DNA from: Oscillospiraceae bacterium
GTDB lineage: Bacteria; Bacillota; Clostridia; Oscillospirales; Oscillospiraceae
Direction of reading: 5' to 3'
DNA length: 45,766 bases
Assembly: GCA_024691985.1 (NCBI GenBank)
Contig: JAILNC010000108.1
Coordinates: 1 to 45,766, forward strand
The position numbers were made by a program, and so were the translations under genes. Below, piece after piece: positions 7,132 to 15,542 of this stretch (position 1 is the stretch's first letter; the number at the start of each line of letters is the position of its first letter). Below the pieces are notes generated by a model. It was not told where the DNA came from and did no database searches. It saw only the letters and a list, made by a program, of their open reading frames with translations.

Positions 7132-9372
7132 ATGAACGCAGAAGAGATACTGAGCAAAATGACGCTGGAGGAGAAGGCCGCCTTCTGCTCCGGCCGGGAT
7201 TTCTGGCACACCAAGGCCGTGGAGCGCCTTGGCGTCCCGTCCGTCATGATGTGCGACGGCCCGCACGGCCTGCGCAAGCAGAACCAGGAGGGCGACCACC
7301 TGGGCGTCAACGACAGCATCGAGACCGTCTGTTATCCCACGGCCGCGGCGCTGGCCTCCTCCTTCGACCGGGACGTGCTGCAAAGGCTCGGCGAGGCGCT
7401 GGGGCAGGAGTGTCAGGCGGAGGAGATCGCCATGCTGCTCGGCCCCGGGCTCAACATCAAGCGCAGCCCCCTGTGCGGCCGCAACTTCGAATACTTCTCC
7501 GAGGACCCGAAACTCGCCGGGGAACTGGGCGCGGCCTATGTGAAGGCCCTGCAGGGCAAGGGCGTCGCGGCCTGCTGCAAGCACTTTGCCTGCAACAACC
7601 AGGAGACGCGCCGCATGTCCGGCAGCTCCGAAGTGGACGAGCGCACGCTGCGGGAGATCTATCTGCCCGCCTTTGAGGCGGTCGTCAAAAAAGGCGGCAC
7701 GCAGAGCATCATGTGCGCCTACAACGCGGTCAACGGGACCTACTGCGCCGAGAACCGGATGCTCCTGACCGACATCCTGCGGAACGAATGGGGCTTTGAC
7801 GGCTTCGTCGTCACCGACTGGGGCGCGGTCAAGGACCCCGCGAAGGGCGTCGCCGCGGGAGTCGATCTCGAGATGCCCGGCGGCGTGCACGCCGACGGCA
7901 GGGAGATCGTCGCCGCCGTGCGGGACGGCACGCTCTCCGAGGAGGATCTGGACCGGGCGGTGCTGCGTCTGCTGCGCTTCGTCCTCGGCGCCGTCGAGCG
8001 GCGCGAGCCCGGGGCGCAGATCGACCGGGACGCCTGTCGCGCGCTCTCCCGCCGGCTCGCCGAGGAGTGCGCCGTGCTGCTGAAAAACGACGGCCTGCTC
8101 CCGCTGCGCGAGAGACAGCGCGTCGCCTTCATCGGGGAGTTTTCCGAGAGGCCGCGCTATCAGGGCGCGGGGTCGAGCCACATCAACGTCCCGCACGCCG
8201 TCGGCGCGCTCGAGGCGGCCGGAGAAGGCGTCGTCTACGCGCGCGGCTTCGATACGCACAGCGACAGGGACGACGGCGCTCTGCTCCAAGAGGCGGTGGA
8301 GGCGGCAAAGAACGCGGAGGCCGCCGTGATCTTCGCGGGGCTGCCCGACGCCTACGAGACCGAGGGCGCGGACCGCGCGCATATGCGCCTGCCGGAAAAC
8401 CAGAACGCGCTGATCGCGGCGGTCGCGGCGGTCAACCCGAACACGGCGGTCGTGCTCCACGGCGGCGCGCCGATGGAGCTGCCGTGGCTGGACGCGGTCT
8501 CCGCCGTGCTGTGCCTGTACCTCGCGGGCGAGCAGGCGGGCGCCGCGGCGGTCGATCTGCTCTGCGGCCGCGCGGAGCCCTGCGGACATCTGCCGGAGAC
8601 CTGGCCGCTCCGTCTCGAAGACAACCCCTCCTATCTGAACTTCCCCGGCGAGGACGGCATCGTCACCTACGCCGAGGGCGTCTTCGTCGGCTATCGCTAC
8701 TATGACAAAAAGCGGCTCGCGGTCCGCTTCCCCTTCGGCCACGGGCTGAGTTACACGAGCTTTGCCTATTCGAACCTGCGGGTCGACAAGGAGCGGCTGA
8801 CGGACCGGGAGAAACTCACCGTCAGCGTCGACGTGACCAACACCGGCGCGCGCCCCGGCAAGGCCTGCGTGCAGCTCTACGTCCGCGACGTCGAGAGTTC
8901 TGTCCGCCGCCCGGTGCGCGAGCTGCGGGACTTCGCGCGGCTTTGGCTGCAGCCGGGCGGGACGGGCACGGTCCGCTTCACGCTGGACAAGCGCGCCTTC
9001 GCGTATTACGAGCCGAAGGTGCACGACTTCTTTGTGGAGAGCGGCGAGTTCGCGCTGGAGCTCGGCGAGAGCAGCCGCGACCTGCGCGTGCAGAAAAGCG
9101 TGTATGTCGAGGGCACGGCGGCGCTGCCGCTGCACCTCACGGAGACCTCCCCCATCCTGGACCTCCTGCGCCACCCCATGGGCCCGATGATCGTGCAGCA
9201 GTTCATGGAAAACGCGGGCACGGGCGCGCTCGGCGACGCCGAAAACCTCGGCGAGGGCAGCGACAGAATGCTGGAAAACATGATCCGCGAGCTGCCGCTC
9301 GGCGCGCTCGTCAGCTTCGACTATGTGAGCCGCGAGGAGCTTGACGCGCTCTTGACCCTGCTCCGATCCTGA
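7132..9372 (+). CDS. Glycoside hydrolase family 3 enzyme (beta-glucosidase-like)
   Basis: A 746-residue cytoplasmic GH3 enzyme (no signal peptide) that would release terminal beta-linked sugars from imported oligosaccharides. The N-terminal (beta/alpha)8 domain shows MCDGPHGLRKQ, CYPTAAALASSFD, the KHFACNNQE substrate loop and GFVVTDWGAV, where D229 is the nucleophile. The second domain holds the ETEGADRAHMRLPENQNALI segment expected to carry the acid/base glutamate. PFGHGLSYTSFAYSNL leads into the C-terminal fibronectin III-like domain (about 560-640). About 100 extra residues follow, ending with a helical MGPMIVQQFMENAG segment. GGGAGG precedes the ATG. Gene order suggests co-transcription with the downstream kinase (20 bp). 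Glucosidase against xylosidase or glucosaminidase specificity is not settled by motif. Confidence 0.9.
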   Translation: MNAEEILSKMTLEEKAAFCSGRDFWHTKAVERLGVPSVMMCDGPHGLRKQNQEGDHLGVNDSIETVCYPTAAALASSFDRDVLQRLGEALGQECQAEEIAMLLGPGLNIKRSPLCGRNFEYFSEDPKLAGELGAAYVKALQGKGVAACCKHFACNNQETRRMSGSSEVDERTLREIYLPAFEAVVKKGGTQSIMCAYNAVNGTYCAENRMLLTDILRNEWGFDGFVVTDWGAVKDPAKGVAAGVDLEMPGGVHADGREIVAAVRDGTLSEEDLDRAVLRLLRFVLGAVERREPGAQIDRDACRALSRRLAEECAVLLKNDGLLPLRERQRVAFIGEFSERPRYQGAGSSHINVPHAVGALEAAGEGVVYARGFDTHSDRDDGALLQEAVEAAKNAEAAVIFAGLPDAYETEGADRAHMRLPENQNALIAAVAAVNPNTAVVLHGGAPMELPWLDAVSAVLCLYLAGEQAGAAAVDLLCGRAEPCGHLPETWPLRLEDNPSYLNFPGEDGIVTYAEGVFVGYRYYDKKRLAVRFPFGHGLSYTSFAYSNLRVDKERLTDREKLTVSVDVTNTGARPGKACVQLYVRDVESSVRRPVRELRDFARLWLQPGGTGTVRFTLDKRAFAYYEPKVHDFFVESGEFALELGESSRDLRVQKSVYVEGTAALPLHLTETSPILDLLRHPMGPMIVQQFMENAGTGALGDAENLGEGSDRMLENMIRELPLGALVSFDYVSREELDALLTLLRS

Positions 9373-9392
9373 GTTACAAGGGGTAAACATTC

Positions 9393-10379
9393 ATGCTGGA
9401 CATTTACGGAACGCTCGGCCCGCGCTGCGCCGACCGGGAGACGCTCGCGGCGATGTTTGCCGCGGGGATGAGCGGCGTGCGCCTCAATCTCTCGCACGTC
9501 ACGCTCCCCCACGCCGCCGGGGAGATCGAGAACCTGCACGCCGCGGCGGCCGACGCGGGCAAAACGGCGCAGCTGCTGATCGACATGCAGGGCCCGGAGC
9601 TGCGCGTCGGGGCGCTGGATGCGCCGCTTCCTATGGAAAACGGCGCGCTCGTCACGCTCGGCGCGGGCGGCATCCCCGTGCCGACGCTGATCCTCCCCGC
9701 GCTCGCGCCGGGGCAGCAGGTCCTGCTGGACGACGGGAAGCTCCTGCTGGAGCTCGTCGCGGCGGGCCCGGAGTCGGCGACGGCCCGGGTGCTGCGCGGC
9801 GGGCTTCTGCAAAGCCGCAAGAGCATCGCCCTGCCGGGGCTGAAGCTCCGGCCTCCCGCCATGACAACGACCGATCTTGAGAACATCCGCCTCGCGAAAG
9901 CCTACGGCGTCACCGCCGTCATGCAGCCCTTCGTGCGCGACCGACAAGATCTCGAGACCGTGCGCGCGGCGCTGGACGCGGCGGGCGGGCGTGACATCCG
10001 CTTGTTCGCCAAGATCGAGAATCTGGACGGCGTGGCCCATCTGCCGGAGCTGATCCCCGCCTGCGACGAGATCGTGATCGCGCGCGGCGATCTCGGCAAC
10101 GCGATGGCGCTGTGGGAGCTGCCGCGCGTGCAGAAGGAGATCGCGGCGGCCTGCCGGGAAGCGGGCAGGCCCTTCATGGTGGTCACGCAGATGCTCGCCA
10201 GCATGGAGCGCAGCCCCGTCCCCACCCGCGCGGAGGTCAGCGACATTTTCAACGCCGTGCTCGACGGCGCGGCCTCCGTCATGGTGACAGGCGAGACCGC
10301 CGTCGGGGCCTACCCGGTCGAGGTCATACGCTATCTCGCGAACACCGCCAGTGAGGCGTGCGCCTATTTGGGGCGGTGA
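9393..10379 (+). CDS. Pyruvate kinase homologue lacking the C-terminal domain
   Basis: A 328-residue protein that covers only the catalytic A domain and the inserted B domain of pyruvate kinase; normal enzymes have about 470-590 residues. The N-terminal YGTLGPRCADRETLAAMFAAGM and RLNLSH match TIGPAS and R-x-N-x-S-H. IRLFAKIENLDGV contains the catalytic lysine (K207). IARGDLGNAMALWELP, MVVTQMLASM, PTRAEVSDIFNAVLDG and GETAVGAYPVE follow. The chain stops right there, without the allosteric C domain. The usual DTKGPEIR motif reads DMQGPELR, so its lysine is glutamine. There is no frameshift: the stop is clean and no C-domain coding follows. It may be an unregulated pyruvate kinase or a paralogue with an altered role. 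It lies 20 bp after the GH3 gene. Confidence 0.85.
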   Translation: MLDIYGTLGPRCADRETLAAMFAAGMSGVRLNLSHVTLPHAAGEIENLHAAAADAGKTAQLLIDMQGPELRVGALDAPLPMENGALVTLGAGGIPVPTLILPALAPGQQVLLDDGKLLLELVAAGPESATARVLRGGLLQSRKSIALPGLKLRPPAMTTTDLENIRLAKAYGVTAVMQPFVRDRQDLETVRAALDAAGGRDIRLFAKIENLDGVAHLPELIPACDEIVIARGDLGNAMALWELPRVQKEIAAACREAGRPFMVVTQMLASMERSPVPTRAEVSDIFNAVLDGAASVMVTGETAVGAYPVEVIRYLANTASEACAYLGR

Positions 10380-10405
10380 GACGAAAGAGCCCGACAAACC
10401 GCAGG

Positions 10406-10502
10406 CTTGTGTCATCCCGAGCGCAGCCGAGGGATCTTACAGGTCGGAAATCCGGAAATATAAGATCTTTCGACTTCGCTTCGCTCCGCTCAAGATGACA
10501 AG
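10406..10502. repeat. Dispersed palindromic repeat, copy A
   Basis: An intergenic element of about 97 bp with inverted ends (TGTCATC at the left, GATGACA at the right) and inner GGATCTTA/AAGATCTTT arms, so it can fold into one long hairpin. Its first 38 bases (10406-10443) are identical to 13977-14014 in copy B; the middle diverges. It resembles the non-coding, REP/MITE-like repeats common between genes of gut Clostridia. Confidence 0.75.
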
Positions 10503-10524
10503 CTCCGGGTTGGTCTGCACATTG

Positions 10525-10556
10525 AAAAGCCCGCAGGATGAACCTGCGGGCTTTTT
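10525..10556. terminator. Bidirectional intrinsic terminator
   Basis: A perfect 13-bp stem (10525-10537 with 10543-10555, GC core AGCCCGCAGG) with a 5-nt ATGAA loop ends in a T run on both strands. It closes the GH3-pyruvate kinase operon on the plus strand and the GPH-PIG-L-DUF218 operon on the minus strand, whose last stop codon is at 10560. Confidence 0.88.
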
Positions 10557-10559
10557 GAT

Positions 10560-11561
10560 TCAATATTTCGGGTCGGCGACGCTCCAGACGTAGCTCTTCT
10601 GCTGCATGGACGTGTCGGGCAGGAAGCGCCCGCCGCAGTCCCAGGCGGCCCAGGCCGCCACCGTGAAGGGCTTCGTCCCCTCTTCGTAGGCATAGAGCAG
10701 GGCCTTCTCCTCAAAGAGCAGGCAGCCGAGCGGCAGATGATAGTCGCTGGACACGAGCAGGAGCTGCCGGACCTGCGGGGCCTTTTCCCGCAGGAGTTTG
10801 CAGGTGAAGACCGCGTTGTCCGCCGTCGTCAGCGAGGCGTCCTCCGTGATGATCTTCTCCGCCGCGACGCCGTGCTCGGAAAACCACGCGGCCATGACCC
10901 CGCCCTCGGTCTTGCTCCGGTTCCCGAAGGCCGTCCCGCCGCCCGTCACGGCGAGGAGGGCGTTTGGGTAGCGTTCGAGGCAGGCCAGCGCGGTCTCGCA
11001 GCGGCCCTTGAGCTCCGCCGCCATGCCGCCGTCCGGCTCGAGCTGGAAGCCCAGCACCACAATGCACAGGCTGTCGTCCTCCGCCAGTCCCTCCGGCACC
11101 GCGCCGGGCTGGGCCGTGAAGTCTGAGTTTACATAACGCCAATATTCGTAGACGTCCTGCCAAAATCCGCCGAGGGCGTAGTCCTCGTTTTTCAGCTCCT
11201 CGAGCAGCGCCAGTTCCTCCGCGATCGTCGCGTCCTGTTTGGCGGCGTAGGTATAGACCAGGTCGCTCGCCAGCTTGTAGGTTTTTTCGTTATAGCCCCG
11301 GATCAGTGGGTAAGTCTTCTCCGGCTTGGGTGTCCGGGTCGCCTCCGGCGGCATCGGGGCGGGCGTCGGCGCAGGTGCTGCAGGGGCCGGAGTTTCCGGC
11401 TGCGGCGTCGCCGCGGGCGCAGGCGCGGCTTCTGTCGGTGCGGGCGGGACGGCCTGCGCTCTAATCTTCGGCAGCAGGGCCCGCGCGCCCACCGTCGCGC
11501 CCAGCAGACACAGCAGCACGAGCAGCAGCCAGAGCCTTCTTTTTCTTCTCTTCCTCTTCAT
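10560..11561 (-). CDS. YdcF/ElyC-like DUF218 membrane-anchored protein
   Basis: A 333-residue protein with a basic N-terminus, one membrane segment (about 9-30), a Pro/Ala/Thr-rich spacer (about 35-85) and a C-terminal DUF218 domain. The domain shows LCIVVLGFQLEPDG, AVTGGGTAFGNRSKTEGGVM, the E(D)ASLTTADNA segment and LLLVSSDYHLPLG, all family landmarks. DUF218 proteins such as ElyC and SanA act in envelope or lipid-carrier homeostasis; the biochemical activity is unknown. Between spacer and domain lies a helical stretch of about 100 residues I cannot assign. The ATG at 11561 is 6 nt after the PIG-L stop. It is the last gene of the operon begun by the sugar symporter. Confidence 0.82.
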   Translation of the reverse strand: MKRKRRKRRLWLLLVLLCLLGATVGARALLPKIRAQAVPPAPTEAAPAPAATPQPETPAPAAPAPTPAPMPPEATRTPKPEKTYPLIRGYNEKTYKLASDLVYTYAAKQDATIAEELALLEELKNEDYALGGFWQDVYEYWRYVNSDFTAQPGAVPEGLAEDDSLCIVVLGFQLEPDGGMAAELKGRCETALACLERYPNALLAVTGGGTAFGNRSKTEGGVMAAWFSEHGVAAEKIITEDASLTTADNAVFTCKLLREKAPQVRQLLLVSSDYHLPLGCLLFEEKALLYAYEEGTKPFTVAAWAAWDCGGRFLPDTSMQQKSYVWSVADPKY

Positions 11562-11567
11562 CGTGTT

Positions 11568-12338
11568 TTACAGCCCCGCCTCGGGGAGGCAGTGCATCTG
11601 CGTGACGCCCAGGACGCGAAAGCCCTCGGCGCTGCGGTTCAGACTGCGCAGGCCGAATTCCGCGGCGCGCAGCTTCAGATACAGATCCACGGAGCGGAAG
11701 GCCGCGGAGTCCTCGGGGAACTGGCTCTTGTGGCACAGCAGGGCGCGGCGCTGGTGCTCGAGATAGCCGGTCGTGCCCATATAGCGGTTGGGCCTGGCGG
11801 TCATATAGAACGCAACGGCCTTGACCGGGGCGCGCTCTGCGCCGTAGGCCTCCATGATCTCCCCAAAGGGGGCGAAGAGAGCGAGGCGGCGGGCAGCCTC
11901 GCCGACGTTCAAATGGTCGGCGTGGCACTCGCTCGGCACGCAGGGGTCCGGGGCGAACAGGATGTCCGGCTGCAGCTCGCCGATTGCCTTCGCCATGGCG
12001 GCGAAGAGCTCGCGCGGGTCGTACAGGCCGCCGTCGGAGAACGGGAGAAAGCGCACGTCCTCCACGCCCAGCAGCTTTGCTGCCTCCAGCGACTCCCTTT
12101 GCCGTATCCCGGCCAGCGCCTCCGGCGTCGTCCCGGCCGGGGCGTGCTCGAGGCCGAAGCGCCCGTCGGTGCAGATCAGAAAGGAGACCTGCTTGCCCAT
12201 GGCGCGCAGCTTCGCCGCGCTCGCCCCCGCGCCGATCTCGATATCGTCCGGATGCGGGCCGATGAAGAGGCAGCGCTCAAAGGCGTCCAGCCTCGGCAGG
12301 GGCGCGGCGTGCGATACGATGCGGGCGGTGAGGCTCAT
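11568..12338 (-). CDS. PIG-L family zinc deacetylase
   Basis: A 256-residue LmbE/PIG-L deacetylase, a zinc enzyme that removes N-acetyl groups from GlcNAc-type sugars or conjugates. The metal site is visible as FIGPHPDDIEIGAG (H29, D31, D32) and SECHADHLNVG (H139, D141, H142). RQRESLEAAKLLGVEDV is the usual helix near the substrate pocket. Length is normal. No signal peptide is seen, so it should act in the cytoplasm. Its start overlaps the end of the GPH symporter gene by 4 bp (ATGA), suggesting coupled translation. Its substrate may therefore be the acetylated amino sugar brought in by that carrier, rather than bacillithiol precursors. That link is inference. Confidence 0.87.
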   Translation of the reverse strand: MSLTARIVSHAAPLPRLDAFERCLFIGPHPDDIEIGAGASAAKLRAMGKQVSFLICTDGRFGLEHAPAGTTPEALAGIRQRESLEAAKLLGVEDVRFLPFSDGGLYDPRELFAAMAKAIGELQPDILFAPDPCVPSECHADHLNVGEAARRLALFAPFGEIMEAYGAERAPVKAVAFYMTARPNRYMGTTGYLEHQRRALLCHKSQFPEDSAAFRSVDLYLKLRAAEFGLRSLNRSAEGFRVLGVTQMHCLPEAGL

Positions 12339-13825
12339 GCGGTCTCCGCCTCTCTCACCGCGAGCTCGCGGCAGATGCGCTCGTACTCGGCCTCGTCGAG
12401 CTTGTAGCGTTTTTTGTACAGTACGTAGGAAATGAACATCAGCGCGCAGGGCAGCACCGTCATCACCAGCAGCAGGCCGACAGCCTGTCCGTTCTGCACG
12501 CCCTGCAGCAGCGCGTCGATCTCCGCGCCCTTCTGCTCGGCGGTGATCAGGCCCTCGTTGGCCTCCTGCTCGAGCGAGGCGATGCCGTTGGTGTAGTGGA
12601 TGATGTTGAAGGTGATGTAGGTGATGTTCGCGATCGCCACGGTCAGCGCCGAGGCCATCTTGGTCAGGAAGGGCCGCAGCGAGCCGATGATGCCCTCGTC
12701 CCGGCTGCCGTGCTCGAGCTCGTTGTACTCCACCGTATTCATGATGGAGATCATCATGATGAGATAGAAGCCGTACTGGCCGAAGTTTGCGAGCATGTAG
12801 CCGAGCGTGATGAGGATGAATTTCAGGCTCACGCCGCTGCCTGTGGGCAGGACGAGCCCCGGCACGAGCATGAGCACATACCCGACGCCGCCGATCAGCA
12901 TGAGCGTGCTCATCAGCTGCTTGCGGGTGTACCTGCGCGAGAGGGCGGGATAGCCGATCATCAGAAAGGCCGTCACCGCCATGCCCACCATCTGGAAGAT
13001 CGTGAACAGGCCGCCCTCATAGCCGAAGACCACATAGATATAGGTCTGGCCCACGCCGGAGAGGACGATGCCGTTGCCGATCTGCTGCAGCAGGAAGATA
13101 AGCGAAATCCACAAAAGCTGATCGTTGCCGCTGATGGTGGAGAAGATCTTCTTGAAGCTCACGGGCGGGACGGGGTCGGCGCTGCAGTCGCGCTGCTCGA
13201 TGACGCCGAAGATCGTGAAGGCCAGAAACAGCGGCGCCAGAATGGCGATCACGGTCGCCACCGCGCCGTAGGCCGTCACCGCGTCGCCGCCGATGGCGTT
13301 GCTGCCCGCGGTGAGCATCGGGATCAGCGAGGCGGCCAGCACGCCGCCGATACCGGCGAAGAGCGTGGCGCGGGCTGTGTACTGGTTGCGGGTGTCGGCA
13401 TCGGAGCTCAGCGCGGGCACCATGCCCCAGTAGGCGATGTCGTGCATGGTGTAGGTGATGGAGTACATGAAGTAGATCACGCCGAAGAAGACCACGAAGC
13501 TCCAGCCCTGCAGGCGGATGTTGAAGGCCGCCCAGATCACCACCGAGGTCGTCAGGATGCCGATCACGAGCCAGGGCTTGAACTTGCCCCAGCGGGTGCG
13601 GGTGCGCTCGATGATGTTGCCCATGACGGGGTCGTTGAGCGCGTCGAACACGCGGGCCGCCACCATGATGGCCGTGATGGCGGACAGCTGCGCCGCCGTC
13701 AGCTTGTGGGTGAAGAGCACGAAGGTGAGCAGATAGCTGGTGATGAGATTGTAGACCATGTCCCGCCCCACCGTGCCGAGGGGGAACATGATAAGGTTTC
13801 TCTTTTTTATCGCTTGCGCGTCCAT
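12335..13825 (-). CDS. GPH-family sugar:cation symporter (MFS)
   Basis: A 496-residue transporter of the glycoside-pentoside-hexuronide group (MelB/XylP/UidB-like), importing a glycoside with sodium or protons. The GPH signature DPVMGNIIERTRTRWGKFKPW follows the second helix, and about 12 membrane segments are visible. SRRYTRKQLM matches the second-half loop motif, and the C-terminus has a short cytoplasmic tail rich in Glu/Arg. The ATG at 13825 has AAAGGAG 8 nt upstream and gives MDAQAIKKRNLIMFPLG. The frame is open for 96 codons further upstream, but that stretch covers the promoter, terminator and repeat B and is not coding. It is the first gene of the three-gene operon. Confidence 0.88.
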   Translation of the reverse strand: MDAQAIKKRNLIMFPLGTVGRDMVYNLITSYLLTFVLFTHKLTAAQLSAITAIMVAARVFDALNDPVMGNIIERTRTRWGKFKPWLVIGILTTSVVIWAAFNIRLQGWSFVVFFGVIYFMYSITYTMHDIAYWGMVPALSSDADTRNQYTARATLFAGIGGVLAASLIPMLTAGSNAIGGDAVTAYGAVATVIAILAPLFLAFTIFGVIEQRDCSADPVPPVSFKKIFSTISGNDQLLWISLIFLLQQIGNGIVLSGVGQTYIYVVFGYEGGLFTIFQMVGMAVTAFLMIGYPALSRRYTRKQLMSTLMLIGGVGYVLMLVPGLVLPTGSGVSLKFILITLGYMLANFGQYGFYLIMMISIMNTVEYNELEHGSRDEGIIGSLRPFLTKMASALTVAIANITYITFNIIHYTNGIASLEQEANEGLITAEQKGAEIDALLQGVQNGQAVGLLLVMTVLPCALMFISYVLYKKRYKLDEAEYERICRELAVREAETA

Positions 13826-13859
13826 AGGCCAGGCTCCTTTTCGTGTTTGGGTTGTCCCT

Positions 13860-13888
13860 ATTCTATACCATTTCCCGGGAAATGAAAA
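13860..13888 (-). promoter_or_regulatory. Promoter of the GPH operon with a palindrome in the spacer
   Basis: On the minus strand TTTTCA (-35, 13883-13888) and TAGAAT (-10, 13860-13865) are 17 bp apart. A perfect 16-bp palindrome, CATTTCCCGGGAAATG (13869-13884), fills most of the spacer. That placement is typical of an operator whose repressor blocks polymerase. The -35 box is weak. Confidence 0.65.
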
Positions 13889-13910
13889 GGAGAAGATTCG
13901 CCCACGCGTG

Positions 13911-13944
13911 AAAAAGCGCCCCGCTCGGAAGAGCGGGGCGCTTT
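13911..13944 (-). terminator. Intrinsic terminator (minus strand) after the protease gene
   Basis: A perfect 14-bp stem (13913-13926 with 13931-13944, AAAGCGCCCCGCTC arm) with a 4-nt loop runs into TTTTT on the minus strand. It ends transcripts coming from the protease gene at 14143-15510, about 200 bp downstream of that stop, after the two repeat elements. It also shields the GPH promoter. Confidence 0.85.
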
Positions 13945-13976
13945 GGTGCTGTGGACGGTGCTCAGCAAGCCGAAGA

Positions 13977-14070
13977 CTTGTGTCATCCCGAGCGCAGCCG
14001 AGGGATCTTACAGGACGGAACGATGCGCTTTTAGATCCTTCGACTCGTTTCACTCGCTCAGGATGACAAG
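13977..14070. repeat. Dispersed palindromic repeat, copy B
   Basis: A second copy of the element at 10406-10502, in the same orientation. The left 38 bases are identical. The right arm reads AGATCCTTCGACTCG, then CACTCGCTCAGGATGACA, and pairs with TGTCATCCCGAGCG at the left. It lies in the 317-bp gene-free stretch 13826-14142, along with a terminator, a promoter and a second palindrome. Confidence 0.75.
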
Positions 14071-14081
14071 AAAGGAGACGG

Positions 14082-14114
14082 ATTGCCACACCAGTGTGCG
14101 CACTGGTTCGCAAT
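14082..14114. repeat. Second-type palindromic element next to repeat B
   Basis: ATTGC...GCAAT outer arms and ACCAGTG/CACTGGT inner arms around a 4-nt centre form a compact hairpin. It sits 11 bp past repeat B and about 30 bp beyond the protease stop. It looks like another small intergenic repeat family that tends to cluster with the first, but only one copy is visible here. Confidence 0.55.
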
Positions 14115-14142
14115 GACGAGCAGGGGGGTACTGCCTAAAAAT

Positions 14143-15510
14143 CTATTTTCCTTCGTCAAAAATGGATAGCTCGGCATCTTTTATTGAAACCCATATTTTA
14201 TCTGAATTGCTAGAGTATTCACACGATACAATTCCGTGAACAACTATGTGTTCTCCCGGTTCAACACTCTGATAGGGTATGTCAACACTCAGATAGTCAT
14301 AACCATCTAAGTATCTCGAATAATCTGTTGAATTTATAAAGTATACAATCATCGGGTCAGAGGCATTAAATATTTCTTTGCGAAGCTTCTCATTTTTCCC
14401 GACAAGGAGGATTATGGATTTTTCCATGACTGCTTCTATTTCGGGTGGATAGAAAACCGAGTTTGACCGAACATTTGGAAAATCAATTCGCGTCGAAACA
14501 TATCCTTCTACATATACTTCCTGTCCATCAAAGGCACTTCTATCATAGAGCAACTCTGAAATCGACATTATTGTCATTGGCGGGGTATGTTCAATGGAAT
14601 CGTAAAACGCCTCCATGCTCATTGCCTGCTGGCTTCCTGCGTTGTCATACAGCGCCTTTACATCATCAATCGGCACGGCAAGATTGAGGCTCTGCCCCTC
14701 CGTTAAGGACGCAAAGGTGATACCGATGACCTCGCCTGCGTCGTTGAAGAGCGCGCCGCCGCTGCTGCCGTGGGAAATGGCGGCGGTAAACTGGAGCACG
14801 GAACCCGCTTTATCCGTAATGTAACCGCTGAACACGCCCGTTGAAACGGAATTGATCAGACCGAGGGGACTGCCGATCGCAACGACCTTTTCGCCTTTCT
14901 GGAGATCTCTCGAATTGCCGGGCGTCAGCAATGAAAGGCCGGTCTCCCTGTCCGTTTTCAGGATGGCGATATCTTTGTCCGCATCACAGGCGAGCACGGT
15001 GGGACATTCAAAGCTGAAGCCGCCCTCCGTCTGGGCTGTGACGCTGTAAACTCCATCTTCGATGACGTGATAATTCGTCACGATGACGCCGTCGTCAAAG
15101 ACAGCAAAGCCGCTGCCTGTTGCATATGGCTCCCCGTCCTTGTCGTAGCATGTGAGCATCACAACAGACTCAGACGCTTGCGCTATGGCGTCGGTATTAT
15201 CGGTAAAGGGAATGACAGGTTCCTCTGTCGGAACGGGCTCTTCTTTCGGCTTAAATGCATCCGATGTGAACGATCTGCCAACAGTTGCAATGATGATAAC
15301 AGCGGCAATCAGCGCGATTATCCCGCCGCGATGCTTCATTTTTGGGTCTGTTTCCGTAGCAGGAAGTGAAACAGAAGCAGTTTTTTCTTCTGCCGCACTC
15401 TTTTTGGAAATATGCGGATTCTCTTTTCCGCTTTCAAAAGGCTTGCCGCAGCTCGGACAAAAGCGCATGTCTTCGTCCAGCCCGGCGCCGCAATAGGGAC
15501 AATACTTCAC
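14143..15510 (-). CDS. Membrane trypsin-like (S1C/HtrA-type) protease with N-terminal zinc ribbon
   Basis: A 455-residue protein. An N-terminal zinc ribbon (C4, C7, C18, C21; CPYCG and CPSCG) is cytoplasmic, then a Lys/Ser-rich linker and one membrane helix (about 61-79). An extracytoplasmic trypsin-like domain (about 105-290) has H148 in TNYHVIEDG, D180 in DADKDIAIL and S250 in SHGSSGGALF, so the triad is complete. No PDZ domain follows. Instead about 160 residues form a domain with two similar beta-rich halves (VYVEGYVSTRIDFPN and HIVVHGIVSCEYSS), suggestive of an OB-like fold; I do not recognise the family. The start is GTG at 15510. Base composition is clearly more AT-rich than in neighbours, especially over the C-terminal third, which points to transfer. 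The target protein is unknown. Confidence 0.82.
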   Translation of the reverse strand: MKYCPYCGAGLDEDMRFCPSCGKPFESGKENPHISKKSAAEEKTASVSLPATETDPKMKHRGGIIALIAAVIIIATVGRSFTSDAFKPKEEPVPTEEPVIPFTDNTDAIAQASESVVMLTCYDKDGEPYATGSGFAVFDDGVIVTNYHVIEDGVYSVTAQTEGGFSFECPTVLACDADKDIAILKTDRETGLSLLTPGNSRDLQKGEKVVAIGSPLGLINSVSTGVFSGYITDKAGSVLQFTAAISHGSSGGALFNDAGEVIGITFASLTEGQSLNLAVPIDDVKALYDNAGSQQAMSMEAFYDSIEHTPPMTIMSISELLYDRSAFDGQEVYVEGYVSTRIDFPNVRSNSVFYPPEIEAVMEKSIILLVGKNEKLRKEIFNASDPMIVYFINSTDYSRYLDGYDYLSVDIPYQSVEPGEHIVVHGIVSCEYSSNSDKIWVSIKDAELSIFDEGK

Positions 15511-15542
15511 AGGGAAGCCCCCCTTGTTTATCTTCTAAGGCA

